Origin: Paralvinella palmiformis
Lineage: Eukaryota; Annelida; Polychaeta; Terebellida; Alvinellidae
Length of the DNA stretch: 64,000 nt
Assembly: GCA_025642065.1 (NCBI GenBank)
Contig: JAODUP010001320.1
Coordinates: forward strand, 5,001-69,000
Reading direction: 5' to 3'
Shown: in pieces, positions 1-11,219 of the stretch
How the letters are laid out: the number at the start of each line of letters is the position of its first letter
How positions within the stretch are numbered: the stretch's first letter is position 1
Notes under the pieces: model-generated
Database searches by the model: none
Told to the model about the DNA's origin: nothing
The model's input: the letters and a program-made list of their open reading frames with translations, nothing else
Made by a program: the position numbers and the translations under genes

Positions 1-23
1 CACACACACACACACACACACAC

Positions 24-69
<46 letters not shown>

Positions 70-115
70 GCGAGCGTGTGTTGGTGTATGTATGTATGTA
101 TGTTTGTGTGTGTGT
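1..115. repeat. Compound microsatellite (CA)n-(TA)n-(GTAT)n
   Basis: A CA run is followed by a TA run to about position 66, then TATG/TG-rich sequence. The array touches the left edge, so its full length is unknown. Open frames through it are repeat translations. Confidence 0.95.
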
Positions 116-279
116 TGGAGGAGGTAGATCATTAATAAGCAGGGTCATGGGCAATTTGTACAATAAGCAGGTGCTAAAGTTGCGAAACGTGAGAATATGT
201 TTTATATTTATCACCCTCAATAATGTTACAGACTTCAGTCGAGTATTATGATCTGGCCTACTTGAGGCTAGGAAATAAA

Positions 280-460
280 TGTTTGATGTTTTACGACCAC
301 CTTCGTTCACGAAGTAGGCTAAATGAGCCGAGCGACCTCCAAATGTAATCAGGCTAAATCAAAGATAATATACTCTTCAGACACGCCCATCAAGAGATTT
401 GAACACAGGTGGTTGAAATCTGTGGCCATCCGCGCAACCACTTGGGCCATGTTGGCGCCC
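280..460 (-). mobile_element. tRNA-derived SINE, family I (diverged)
   Basis: On the minus strand this begins with a tRNA-like head near 460 (GGCGCCAACATGG, then a degraded A box and a B-box-like TTCAAATCTC). It continues into the family body: AAACACCCTTCAGA-like text, then GGAGGTCGCTCGGC, then a segment reading GCCTACTTCGTGAACGAAGG. It is one of eight or more copies in the window, best seen at 42,823-43,016. The head is too mutated to be a tRNA gene. Confidence 0.7.
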
Positions 461-1165
461 GTTAAAGTCAGGAACAAATGTCGTTAGTAATTTTGTAGTT
501 ATTTGGGCACTAATCCAACAAAACTAAATTTTATATTGATTACACAGTCTGGAATAGTGTGTTTCAAGGTGAAAATTTTGTCAGATTGTATTTGTTTTAA
601 ATTTTATTATCGTCATTTAGCTTGGGGGACTATATTTACTTAATGTTGTCTATAACAAACGCATCTCACCAACATCCTCTAGGAAAAATGATAACAATGA
701 TGATGATGATGATGATGACATTAAATATAAAATTGATGGTTATTTCGTGCACATCGTAGGTTAAATAAGATGTAAATAGACGACATGACATGACACGGTG
801 AGATATAGCTACTTGTGATTTGAACTTTAGTTCTAGAAGCTCCTGGTCAACCACACTACTAGATCAGCTATATTACAAAGTCATAGAATATGACATACGC
901 TACTCCACCCCCACCCCAGCATATGTTAAAGCAGTAAATAGCTACCTATGACGATTCCTAAAACACTAAACCAATTAGTAAGTGTTCTTCCAAAAGGATA
1001 ATGTATTCCAAATCATAAAATTACATCTAAATCCAAAAACAGATTTCCGTATACCAGATAGACTCAATAAATGTATCATAGATCATTACTAATATCTAGA
1101 TCTATTACATAGTTCGTGTCGACTGGGTCTTTTCCAGAGAAATGTTATATCAATTTTCAGTAAAT
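461..1165. other. Unassigned AT-rich stretch
   Basis: No coding signal recognised. It contains a short GAT run near 698-718. Short open frames on the minus strand here have no recognisable motif. Confidence 0.5.
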
Positions 1166-1169
1166 ACGA

Positions 1170-1455
1170 CGAATTGCTGAAACTGATCATCGAACTGATA
1201 CTTAGACTAATCATCGAACTGATCATTAAACTGATCATCAAACCAATCATTACACTATTGAACGACCTAACCACCAAACTGATCATCAAACTGATCTTCC
1301 ATTCGTCCGAAACATTCCACTGTTTTTTTAAGGTTTTCACGATAACGGTTATGATGGTGCTATTGTAATCATAATAATCATCATCATCATTATCATCATC
1401 ATCAGCATTAATAATCATCATCATCATCATTGATCATCATCATTATCATCATCTT
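1170..1455. repeat. Degenerate minisatellite (CTGATCATC-type) and (ATC)n
   Basis: Positions 1,170-1,300 repeat variants of AACTGATCATC about every 9-18 bases, partly palindromic around TGATCA. Positions 1,370-1,455 are an interrupted ATC trinucleotide array. The open frames on both strands (for example minus 1,089-1,430) are repeat products. Confidence 0.85.
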
Positions 1456-1649
1456 TGACTAGTAAACAAAGCACCGATTGTAAACGAAAGCTCTTTTCGC
1501 GACTGATTTGATATCAGTCTTCATGACTGTCTTTATGACTGACTAGCATTATGACTATTTTTGTGACTACCTGTGTGACTATTATTGCCATCCCTTCAAT
1601 GACTCCTATAATAAGTACCCTCGTAACAGTATCATTCTTGTTATAGTGT

Positions 1650-2760
1650 TTTCCATTTTTACTTCAATTGCTTTCCTCGGAAGAGGAACGTCGGCTTCCA
1701 TTCTAGCAGCCACCCAGCGGCCACTTAAGAACTAAACTGGACAGACTGATGACCGGTTGATGACCAGTTGTCGAAGAGATCGTGACTGACCTCGGTCGCT
1801 CTAGGAAGGCTCTATAATCTACTTACCTGTAATTACCTTTAATGACGAAATATCCCCCAGAGGGCGCACGTTTTAACGATGATTCGTGTCATCTGCGCGT
1901 GCGCGAGCGCGCGCCCAACTACGACCAGAAAACGTAAATATAACGAAAACAAACGGCTCCTTCCGTTCGTCTCCGGATATCTGGATATCTGGATCAGAGG
2001 GAAGATTTTTAGTGATCAAACGGTTTATCGAGTACCCGAAGACAATTACAGGAGAGAGTGGGTTTTCGGTGCTGCTCTTCGTGGATGCGGGAATTGGGGT
2101 GTTGTGTAGGATGATAATGAAGATAAGATGGGCGATAATAGAGAGATGATCATGTGAAGATAATGATGATGTAATAAGGACGGTGTGGAGTCTATAATAA
2201 CCCCCACCCCGCCTGCCCCCTTCCATCCATCGGTTTCTGGCCGAAGCACGAGTAGGAACAAATCAACGTACCCCCCCCCCCCTTATTGCAATGGCAGACG
2301 ATGAAGAGTAGAACTTAACATTTTCTATTCATTTTTTGGTCCTGCTTGTTTACGTTTCTATCAATAAGGAAGCCGCATACTCACGACTGAGTGCGATGCA
2401 GTTCTTCCCCGTGTGATCCTCCGATCTTCATTGTCATGCGCTTCCGAACTCGAAAACGTCCCATGATTCATTTTACATTATTCCCTGGTCTTCCGCGTTC
2501 CTACTCGGGCGGCGGTGGGTCGACATAACTAGATAGAAAGGGCACGGAAATACATCAAGAAATGGACGAAATTAGTTTAGGAATGTCGGTGTCAAGAGCG
2601 GCACCGGAAATGACCTCACGGCGAAAACAACTAAAATAAAAATGACCTTTGTTACTCCTTAGGGGACGAGACAACGGTAGGAAAAGCTGTTTCTCTCAAA
2701 GCTGCCGCCAACAACAGTATTTACAAACCTCGATCACATCGTCTACGTTTACCAATGGCT
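1650..2760. other. GC- and CpG-richer unassigned stretch
   Basis: This block is visibly richer in CG than its neighbours, with a GCGCGTGCGCGAGCGCGC-like core at 1,895-1,915 and runs of C at 2,270-2,282. Overlapping short open frames occur on both strands, none with a recognisable domain or a convincing splice pattern. It could be an unmethylated promoter-like region or just a compositional patch. Confidence 0.3.
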
Positions 2761-2915
2761 GGCTTCCTCAGCTGTAGATGTGTTTAAGGTGTTTCCTTAT
2801 TATAGTTTGATAGTAACATATTATTGTAGTTTGTATCTTAAACAGATATACTATAACTGAATGGCTTCGGTAATATATTTGCTTTATGTTATTTGCATTT
2901 CTTGAAATGTCTATG

Positions 2916-2917
<2 letters not shown>

Positions 2918-2963
<46 letters not shown>
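2918..2963. repeat. (TA)n microsatellite
   Basis: Nearly uninterrupted alternating TA. Confidence 0.95.
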
Positions 2964-2968
<5 letters not shown>

Positions 2969-3157
2969 CATTTTTCTCTCTGTAACTACTAATATTTGTA
3001 TTTGTGTTATGTAACTTCTTGACAATAGTTGGAAGATGTGTAAATGTGATGTATAGCTACTTTATCTACAGAGTTGAACAATGTGTCATAGTATACGATT
3101 TCATGGTGTAGTGTGTATTTGGATGGCTCCTGTTAGCACGGATGGTTTATTAAATCA

Positions 3158-3202
3158 ACATTATTATTATTATTATTATTATTATCATCATTATTATTAT
3201 TA
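3158..3202. repeat. (ATT)n microsatellite
   Basis: Trinucleotide array with one ATC interruption. ATT arrays recur at 20.1, 28.6, 34.2 and 36.3 kb. Confidence 0.9.
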
Positions 3203-3676
3203 CAACATTCAATCAAGATGTTGGATTCCCTGTTGAACCAGCTCTATGACTAAGTAGATGCTTACCTGAAAAAATACCATCGATACACAAGCCTCTCAGT
3301 AGATAATCCCTTCACATATAACCATAATGTTCAGGGATCAAGGTTTCATCATTTTACCTCCCTGTCAGATGGTATTATCGACAATAGACTATTTGTAACC
3401 ATCTTCCTATTATCTCATAGCTCACCGAGGTATGCATATCGTATACCACCTACAGATGACAGCCAGCATTATTACCTGCTCAAGAGAAACAGTTATCGTA
3501 CTGGCTAATTGGCAATCAGAGTACACTGGAACTCGAGTACTTTTCCAACATAAAATTATAACTTTTACTAGTATTTTATTGGTGTTTAATTCTATATTAT
3601 ATATCAACATACGAATTGTAGTTCTCTTTGTCCTAACAACACTCACACATCTACTTACGCACATACACAATGCAAT

Positions 3677-3680
<4 letters not shown>

Positions 3681-3718
<38 letters not shown>

Positions 3719-3732
3719 ATGTGTGTGTGTTT
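3681..3732. repeat. (TA)n-(TG)n microsatellite at the 3' end of a Penelope-like element
   Basis: It abuts the 3' end of the Penelope-like copy at 3,733-5,099, replacing whatever followed the ORF. The homologous copy at 47.6 kb is not followed by this array. Confidence 0.9.
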
Positions 3733-5099
3733 CTCGTTTTAGTCTATTAATTCGGTCCTGCCGATCAGAACCTGAGCTGTGTATTTGTTCAATCGGTATT
3801 AAAATATAATCACCAAGAGATGGACGGTTGTAATCAGGCAGAGAAGAGTTATCTGCGTGCACTTTTAAATGTGTACATAAAGAAGAAAGTCGATATTTTC
3901 TTTCAATTGTAAATCTGTGGCCATTAGCTCTTATGCGAAGAGATGTACTAGTTTCGCCAACATATTGTTTATTACAGAAGTAGCATTGATAAGTATAAAT
4001 AACGTTTGAAGAAGAGCAATCTATATCTCCCATTATTCCAAATGTTTTTTGGGTGACAGTCCTCGTAATATTTGAGCAATCACTTATTAGATGACACGTC
4101 ATGCAGTTCATAATATTGCATGATTTTGAACCACAACGGCTGGTAGTTGGAATGCCGGTATTTGACCGACGTTGTTTTATTTGCAATTCCCTAACAGTTT
4201 TGCCTTTAATACCACGCATCTACCTTTTAGAATAATTTCTTTTGCACAAAGCCTCAAAAAAGAATACTTATCAAAGTCATTTTCGTTAGAACATATTCTA
4301 AAAAATCGTATAATTTGCGATCTTAATAAACCTTTAAAGGTATGTTTGGGATGAAAAGAATGTTTGTGCAACATCTGATGAATATCGGTTGGTTTAAAAA
4401 TACCTTAGTCAATAAGGTATTATTGTTTTAGGGTCTTTGAATACAGTGGTGTCTAAATAATTGACCGAATCAATACAGATAGAAGATTTAAATTTAATGG
4501 ATGGTTCATGTGTATTAAAAATATTTAGAAACTCAGAGAACGCATCCTTGCCATGTGGCTATATTATGAAACTATCATCCAAATACCGGAAGTAGCTATG
4601 AGGTATTAATGGACATTTAAGTAGTGCCTCTTTCTCAAATTTTGCCATGTAAATATCGGCGTAGTGTGGTGCCCAATCCTTACCCATAGAAGCGCCTACT
4701 TTTTAATGAACCATTATCATTAAACAAAAAGTCATTACTCTTCAAAGATAATTCTAAAAGTTCTATAATTGGATCATCATATATGGGATAATTTCTCATT
4801 ACGTCCCTTACCGCTTGCAACCCCTTGGTGTGATATATATTAGTATACATACTTTCAACATCTAAAGTTATAAGCAAGCAATTATCAGGCAAACTTAATG
4901 CTTTTATTTTTTCTACAAAATCGTATGTGTTTTTTACATAAGAAGGGTGATCCATAGCAAATCGTTTTAAGTGGCTATCTATGAAAGATGATACATTTTT
5001 TTATTCACTATTACAATCAGACACTATTGGCCTTCCTGGGGGCATTACGTTTGGTATTGTCCAACAACTGTCCTCTTTGTGAATTTTAGGAAGCATATT
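3733..5099 (-). pseudogene. Penelope-like retroelement, RT plus GIY-YIG endonuclease (truncated, broken)
   Basis: On the minus strand, in order: reverse-transcriptase start LPKIHKED followed by GRPIVSDCNSE near 5,095-5,010; the first catalytic region LITLDVESMYTNI near 4,890-4,850; MGKDWAPHYADIYM and the YLDD catalytic box near 4,685-4,580; HTFKGLLRSQIIRF near 4,350-4,310; a Cys-rich knuckle CMTCHLIS near 4,100; and a GIY-YIG domain (VIYTYQCYFCNKQYVGET, then LRIRANGH) near 4,005-3,915. These define a Penelope-like element, which primes reverse transcription with its own endonuclease. The copy is dead: a stop lies right after YLDDSFII, another follows SDCNSE, frames change several times, and the N-terminal third upstream of 5,099 is missing. 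The open part is 3,422-4,219, whose last about 100 codons read into a microsatellite. It is closely related to the copy at 47,640-49,600. Confidence 0.92.
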
Positions 5100-6310
5100 G
5101 ACTCATGGTCGAGAACAGCGAATTTCAGGCAGATCTTCGATACTGCGAATGACACGTCGGGATTATAATAGCTATACATTCAACAAATTTCCTATATCAG
5201 TGTAACCTAATTACTCATAATGTGGGAAAAAAACTCTGTCCGCAGCTTAATACCCATGGAATTTAAAAATAAAATGTTCCATACCTCCACATATTGATAG
5301 ATGTGTGCGTATACCTAAGCATGTGTCTGGTCTACTCATCAACCTGTGGGAACCAGCTAATTCGCTTTTCGTACGCGACAAATATGTCACTCCCACAGGA
5401 AAGCGGCAACATGCAGGCTACGTACAAAAAGCGGAAGCACGTAAAAACATACCATTTGATACCAGAGCTCGCAACAAACAACACGTGCGTGTGGTTCAAT
5501 GGTGACTTGCTACATACATATCATAAACTATTTTGACAGCACAGTTTATATTCAATGGTAATTTTCTGTGGTCCAAAAAGAAACCTGTATATAAAGCATT
5601 TCGACACCTCAGATGCTGACCTCAGCTTTATTCTGGGTTCGAATAACTGAATAAATCCTACCTATATGAACCATGTATCAATACACGTCCGACTGGTCTG
5701 GCGTCGAAGTTCTTCTCTAACCTAAGTGAAAGTTCAAGCCCTATATATATCCTCAGCGTGTTAACAAACATTACAGTTTATTCATAACAAAGAGTATGGA
5801 CTCACTGAAGCGATTTAACTCAAATATAAACAAAGTAGCAATACCGCACAATGGATTATTACTGGACTAGAACGAAATATCGTCTCAAACCTGAGTAAAT
5901 ACTATGATTTACTCGAACCTAACAGCTAACCCTCAGACGTTTCCAAACTATAATTGCAGAGGACTTTAACTTACTAGCAACAATAATGGAATTTATCAGA
6001 TTCTTTTCCCTAAAAATTGCAACATTTCACGATCAGGTAGTGGCTTCTTACAACTGGAGTCACTGACTTATACTGACCCATAATAAAGGTCACTTTTCCT
6101 TAGGTCATTAGCCACATGACTATATTGCGATTTGGGATATTTGTTCCTAGACTTATTATGTCAGATTTGACGATATGCTAGTATCTCTAACATTAGTCAG
6201 TATAATAAATATCATATGCAGTCTTGTGTTCCCCCATTTTAGCACCTGATGTCTATAGTAAGTGTCTAGGACAAGCTTATTTATTATATGACAACGTTGT
6301 ATGTATCTGT
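5100..6310. other. Unassigned stretch
   Basis: Homology to the other Penelope-like copy stops at 5,099. Overlapping plus-strand open frames at 5,294-5,536 and 5,305-5,505 have no recognisable domain. Nothing else was identified. Confidence 0.4.
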
Positions 6311-6311
6311 T

Positions 6312-6314
<3 letters not shown>

Positions 6315-6388
<74 letters not shown>
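6315..6388. repeat. (TA)n microsatellite
   Basis: About 37 TA units without visible interruption. Confidence 0.95.
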
Positions 6389-6389
<1 letters not shown>

Positions 6390-6399
6390 CAATGTTAAT

Positions 6400-7400
6400 A
6401 TAGACAAGAAGCCGGTCGAATGCGATCATTCCCATTTCGTACTCGGCTTTCAGCTCAACAATGGACAATATCCCATCATTAAGTCAGTTGACAATATGCC
6501 GCCTCCTTCCTCATTCATCTCTCTATCATTACTCTAGATATCAACAACTTTTAAGTGTGCGTTATTAAAATGTCAATTAATAGCACTACATACTACACTG
6601 AGACAGTTAGACTGGATCCTGGCTTAAACTGGCTTATCCATGAACTGCTTCTAGACGTAGAGATGGGGGGGGGGGTATTTATGTTTTGTTTACCAAAAGG
6701 TTTGAGGGTAGTTTCTTAATGACCATTTTCTCCTGAATTCGAAAACCCATTTCTTACAAATATCCGCTGGGGCAATATTTCACAAATCAACCTCAAAGTG
6801 AGCTATCCTCAAATTCCAAAATCGCGATCCCACGGGGACGCTATATTTTAACTACTATATTATTATCTTGTAAACCTGTTATGCTTTACAAATGTTTATA
6901 AATGAGGTATAATTATAACCAGTGGCTTATACTTGTTCATTTGATATACAGGAAATGTATGATAAATAAGGAATTGTAATATTTATTAATATTAGTTTTG
7001 GTATATCCCAATATATTTCAGATTACTTCGGGAGATGAAAAGTATGTACTTTATATTTTCCTTAGATATAACAAATGGCAATGTACTGGCCTATATGTCA
7101 TACTACAACAACTTGTAATGTCTCTACTATCAGCTAACACAAACCATTTGTGTGTAGTTCATCCCGAGAATATAATATGGACATTCTAAATATGTGTACT
7201 GATTGCTCATAAAAGCTAAATGGAGTTCACAATATATAAACAAAATATCTCTCGAAAAGATTAACTGTGCAGTTATTGTTTTTTATTTTATCAGAAATCA
7301 GATCAACCGGTGTCAATAACTGGTGTGCTTGACGGTCAAATAGTTATCACATCATCAATAATTAAATTTTTTAAGGGTTTACATTAATTTAGAAGAAAAC
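6400..7400. other. Unassigned AT-rich stretch
   Basis: It holds a G run at 6,665-6,675 and otherwise no recognisable gene or repeat. The plus-strand frame at 6,998-7,189 lacks any motif. Confidence 0.4.
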
Positions 7401-7404
7401 AAAA

Positions 7405-8044
7405 GTGAGTGAGTGAGTGAGTGAGTGAGTGAGTGAGTGAGTGAGTGAGTGAGTGAGTGAGTGAGTGAGTGAGTGAGTGGTGAGTGAGTGGTGGTGGTAG
7501 TGGTGAGTGAGTGAGTGAGTGGTGGTGGTGAGTGGTGGTGAGTGAGTGGTGGTGGTGAGTGAGTGAGTGAGTGAGTGAGTGAGTGAGTGAGTGAGTGAGT
7601 GAGTGAGTGAGTGAGTGAGTGAGTGAGTGAGTGAGTGAGTGAGTGAGTGAGTGAGTGAGTGAGTGAGTGAGTGAGTGAGTGAGTGAGTGAGTGAGTGGTG
7701 GTGGTGGTGGTGGTGGTGGTGGTGTGGTGGTGGTGGTGAGTGAGTGGTGAGTGGTGGTGGTGGTGAGTGGTGAGTGAGTGAGTGAGTGAGTGAGTGAGTG
7801 AGTGAGTGAGTGGTGTGGTGAGTGAGTGAGTGAGTGAGTGAGTGAGTGAGTGAGTGAGTGAGTGAGTGAGTGAGTGAGTGAGTGAGTGAGTGAGTGAGTG
7901 AGTGAGTGAGTGAGTGAGTGAGTGAGTGAGTGTGAGTGAGTGAGTGAGTGAGTGAGTGAGTGAGTGAGTGAGTGAGTGAGTGAGTGAGTGTGAGTGAGTG
8001 AGTGAGTGAGTGAGTGAGTGAGTGAGTGAGTGAGTGAGTGAGTG
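7405..8044. repeat. 640-bp (GTGA)n array with GTG interruptions
   Basis: A tetranucleotide array of GAGT/GTGA units runs about 640 bases. It is broken by GTG-trinucleotide blocks around 7,480-7,560, 7,695-7,765 and 7,811, and by single-base phase slips at 7,931 and 7,990. The array exists in both pure tetranucleotide and mixed (GTGGTG/GTGA) sub-blocks, suggesting local duplication. Shorter arrays of the same motif occur at 18.49, 25.15 and 30.13 kb. Confidence 0.97.
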
Positions 8045-8049
8045 ATCAG

Positions 8050-9650
8050 TAGGTGATAATGTTTCGATTATATAATATAAACAGATGCTAGTTGTATCAT
8101 CATCAGCATCATATTCATCATCGTCATCATGATCATCATATCAAAACACTCATTCACTTACTGACTTAAGTACCTAATTACGCAATTATTAATTAATTAG
8201 AGACTTTCTTGCTTATTTATAAACTTATTTATCTATTTACTTACTTATCCACTAAAATATTCCTATCATGTCTACACTGTTTTCGGTCCAACTCTATAAA
8301 TACCATATTTATTTAATTATTTTTGGTTTATTGTCCGATACCATCTACGTTTTACTAATGATTTAAACATAAATAGGACAAAGAGTTTCACGGTTTATTA
8401 ATTACCCCCCCCCACACACACACACACACACATACATACACACACATGACCTTTGGTATGGACTTGTACTATCCTTAACCATCTTCAACCATCCGGAAGC
8501 TACACAATGTATATATACTTATTACTAGTCTATAATAACCCAAATATCATTCATTGTCCATCATCGGATACTCATTTCGTCATCTAGGGAATAGATTAAC
8601 AGCATTTGATGGTCATAATCAAAACCATCACATATTATCGCCCAAACCTCTCATCATATAATCAACATACAAAATGGCCAAATACAACGTACTGGATGCG
8701 TTTCTGGAAAATCTTCTTTCAGAATCATAAACTTTATTAAACTTTTCTCCCACACTTGTCTATTTTATCACTTCAATATGTCGTGACATCCTACATAAAC
8801 TGACATTGTCTCTGTGGGTTTTAAGACCGTTGGTGTTTAAACGATGTGCGGAAGCAGGAAACGAGTTTGAAAAATATCACAAAGGTGACTGGGAGATGGT
8901 TAGCATTTGACCACGACTGTCTGTCTTCTCTTCAGCCGCACGCAATTCTCCACCCCACCCACCACCCCCTTCCGTCACCCTTGTTATTGATTCTAACCGG
9001 GCAATATTCTAAAGTGTTCACGATATCCTTGACCTTCCTCCGACAGCCATTTATTGTAGAATGCTTTATGAACGAGGTAGAAATGACATTTTCGGACATA
9101 ATACGCCCTCATGTCTAGAGACAGAATGATGTCATAGGCTGACAGCCATTTACCATGGGTCCGCTCTTCGGCAGCTTACGACGCGTCGAACGGTAAATGT
9201 ATTAGAAATGGTAAGAGCTTGGAGAAGACGTACATCCAGTAGCTAGATAATATTATGAATGGTCGATAGTGGACTTTCTTTTATATATTCGTCCAAAATT
9301 AGAGAAAGTTAATTAGTTTATGCGCGTATTCGTTTTTCTTCTCTCCGAGATATACCTTTCAAACCCTTTTCTCTATAATATAATGGACGCGTGCATACCG
9401 CGACGGTTTTTTAACCATTTCTGAAATGCCGCGTTCCTTATCTCATTTCGTTCATTCCCGTCTAACATAGTTGTCCGCGTTCTGAAGGTGTTATCCGAAC
9501 CTCTTAGGGTCTCTGTCACACACCTTTGTCTACCTTTATCTACCGTATTCTACTCTTTGTCTTCAGCCAGATCTTTATTCCATCTCGTTCTTCAAATTTT
9601 AATTTACCAGTCCTTTGTACAATAACTTTGTCCTGCATCACACGTTTTTC
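8050..9650. other. Unassigned stretch with small simple repeats
   Basis: ATC-rich sequence (8,097-8,140) and a C-run followed by a CA array (8,406-8,446) are visible. 8.9-9.6 kb is slightly less AT-rich. The plus-strand open frame at 8,846-9,118 has low-complexity Pro/Leu composition and no recognised domain. Confidence 0.4.
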
Positions 9651-9651
9651 T

Positions 9652-9812
9652 CCATCGTCCCAAATCTGCTTCCATTGGTTTAACAATTGTATTTGTTGAT
9701 TAGCAGTAGTGCACTATGTCCACCACCCTTCTCCTATATGCAGCTTATTTTCTTATGTTACAACCTTGGATTTTTAGTTAATTTTATCACCAAAGCTGTC
9801 CTTATTGTGCGT
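9652..9812 (+). repeat. Interspersed repeat module C, copy 1
   Basis: About 150 bases beginning ATCGTCCCA and ending at a GT array. It matches 20,527-20,690 with only a few differences, and both copies run straight into a (GT)n array. In this copy the array is followed by modules A and B. The plus-strand open frame 9,687-10,088 simply reads through C, the microsatellite and A. Confidence 0.8.
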
Positions 9813-9814
9813 GC

Positions 9815-9846
<32 letters not shown>

Positions 9847-9856
9847 CTGTGTGTGT
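9810..9856. repeat. (GT)n microsatellite between modules C and A
   Basis: An imperfect GT array that begins where module C ends and merges into the TGTGTTTTAGCTG start of module A. Confidence 0.9.
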
Positions 9857-10860
9857 TTTAGCTGTGTATAATAAGGCACAGGCACAGAGAATCTCGAACC
9901 GTGAATTCAAACTCTGGACGTTTCTTCAGGGGACTGAATCCAGAGTGGCGACTTTTCTTGCTGAGACATGTGTAATGTCTCACCAGTCCCTAAGCCACCA
10001 AGCAAAAACAAAAAGCGAATCACCTACAGCCGTGGAGTTTGGGAGTAGAACACCCAAGTCAGATCACGGCAGTAGTGAGAATGTTTAGATTAATTATCTA
10101 AGCAGCCCTATTTATAGCTATTTTTTAATTGCTGTATCTTTCTTCAAAGCAATACTATATAAACCATATAACCCAATTGTCACTGCCTTCAAAGATCAGT
10201 TTTTACAACGGGCAGGCGTCATGAAGAGACTACTATTAAAACTGTTTAGCTTAATTACTATTAAAAGACTGACATCTGCGCTGAAGCAGACCGTAATAGC
10301 GCGTCATAGCTTCCGTACTATTTGAACTATGCTATCATTTTCAAACCTGACCTAATTTATGCTATTCTAACTATTGTAGTTCTTAAATTTTATTTATGAC
10401 AAGCAGATTAGAGCTAATCTTGAATGTCATAGTACAAACTGGACATAACTGGACCTAGGAAAGATAATTCTATTCCCACATACAACCAAGGTGAATTATA
10501 TAAGTTGTTATATAAAACCCACCAACCGCGCGAGCTGTGTCCAATGCCACCGCTCGAGATGCGATGCAGTGTTTCTATTCCTGAGTCAGGAGTACATGCT
10601 TTAAGAGCGTACTATGTCTGCTACAGTCATTTAAATGCTGGATAACCAGGCCAAACACTTAAACGGCGTGCCTCCAAAGACGCAAATAGTGCACGGAATA
10701 TACAGCTCTAGATCAACTTTTCTTAGAACGCATGGACCTGGAAACATACAGTCTCCACGCACAGAAAAAGGAACATCTTAACCGCAGCATAATATGCCTT
10801 GTGATATTTGCTGGAGGGTCAAATACCTCATAAGCATACAAATCCAATAAATTCTATGAC
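9857..10860 (+). mobile_element. Interspersed repeat, modules A+B, copy 1 (possible LTR or non-autonomous element)
   Basis: Module A (about 9,857-10,008) starts TTTTAGCTGTGTATAATAAG and contains GGGGACTGAATCCAGAG and a short palindromic stretch GAGACATGTGTAATGTCTC. Module B (about 10,020-10,860) starts near GGCAGTAGTGAGAATGTTTA. It contains a TATA-like box (TTATATAAAACC, about 10,509) followed by CCGCGCGAGCTGTGTCCAAT, and ends near CCTACTCGTCACTA. The same modules recur at 10.94, 21.65, 22.49, 49.69, 54.17 and 55.55 kb. A promoter-like TATA box inside a roughly 1-kb repeated unit would suit an LTR, but no matching termini or target-site duplication could be fixed. Confidence 0.75.
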
Positions 10861-10940
10861 CTACTCGTCACTAACCCTTTATATCAAATAAAACAAAATT
10901 GGTAAAAAGAAAACACGAACCTCAATCTCTGGCACGGGCA

Positions 10941-11106
10941 ATGTGTGTTTTAGCTGTGTATAATAAGGCACAGGCACAGAGAATCTCGAACCGTGAATTC
11001 AAACTCTGGACGTTTCTTCAGGGGACTGAATCCAGAGTGGCGACTTTTCTTGCTGAGACATGTGTAATGTCTCACCAGTCCCTTTTAAGCCGCCAAGCAA
11101 AAACAT
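10941..11106 (+). repeat. Module A, copy 2 (solo)
   Basis: It repeats module A almost exactly, from TGTGTTTTAGCTGTG through the CAAGCAAAAAC end. It lies about 90 bases after module B of copy 1, in the same orientation. Confidence 0.85.
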
Positions 11107-11136
11107 TTTCAAACCTGACTTATCTGCTATTGTGTG

Positions 11137-11146
<10 letters not shown>

Positions 11147-11182
<36 letters not shown>

Positions 11183-11210
11183 GTGTGTGTGTGTGTGTGT
11201 GTGTGTGTGC
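11147..11210. repeat. (GT)n microsatellite
   Basis: GT array with a single TT interruption, just downstream of module A copy 2. Confidence 0.95.
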
Positions 11211-11219
11211 CTAATATCA

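Noticed and set aside
1873..2261. Overlapping frames of 71-117 codons on both strands
   Set aside because: Three or more frames are open at once in a GC-rich stretch; none shows a domain or a supported start.
3422..3732. C-terminal about 100 codons of the 265-codon minus-strand frame
   Set aside because: Penelope homology stops at 3,733; the rest reads through a microsatellite and unique DNA.
3915..4005. GIY-YIG domain as a free homing endonuclease
   Set aside because: It is fused downstream of a reverse transcriptase with Penelope-specific blocks, so it is the element's own endonuclease.
9687..10088. 133-codon plus-strand open frame
   Set aside because: Runs through repeat C, a GT array and module A; the CVLAVYNKAQAQ product recurs wherever module A occurs, so it is repeat-derived.
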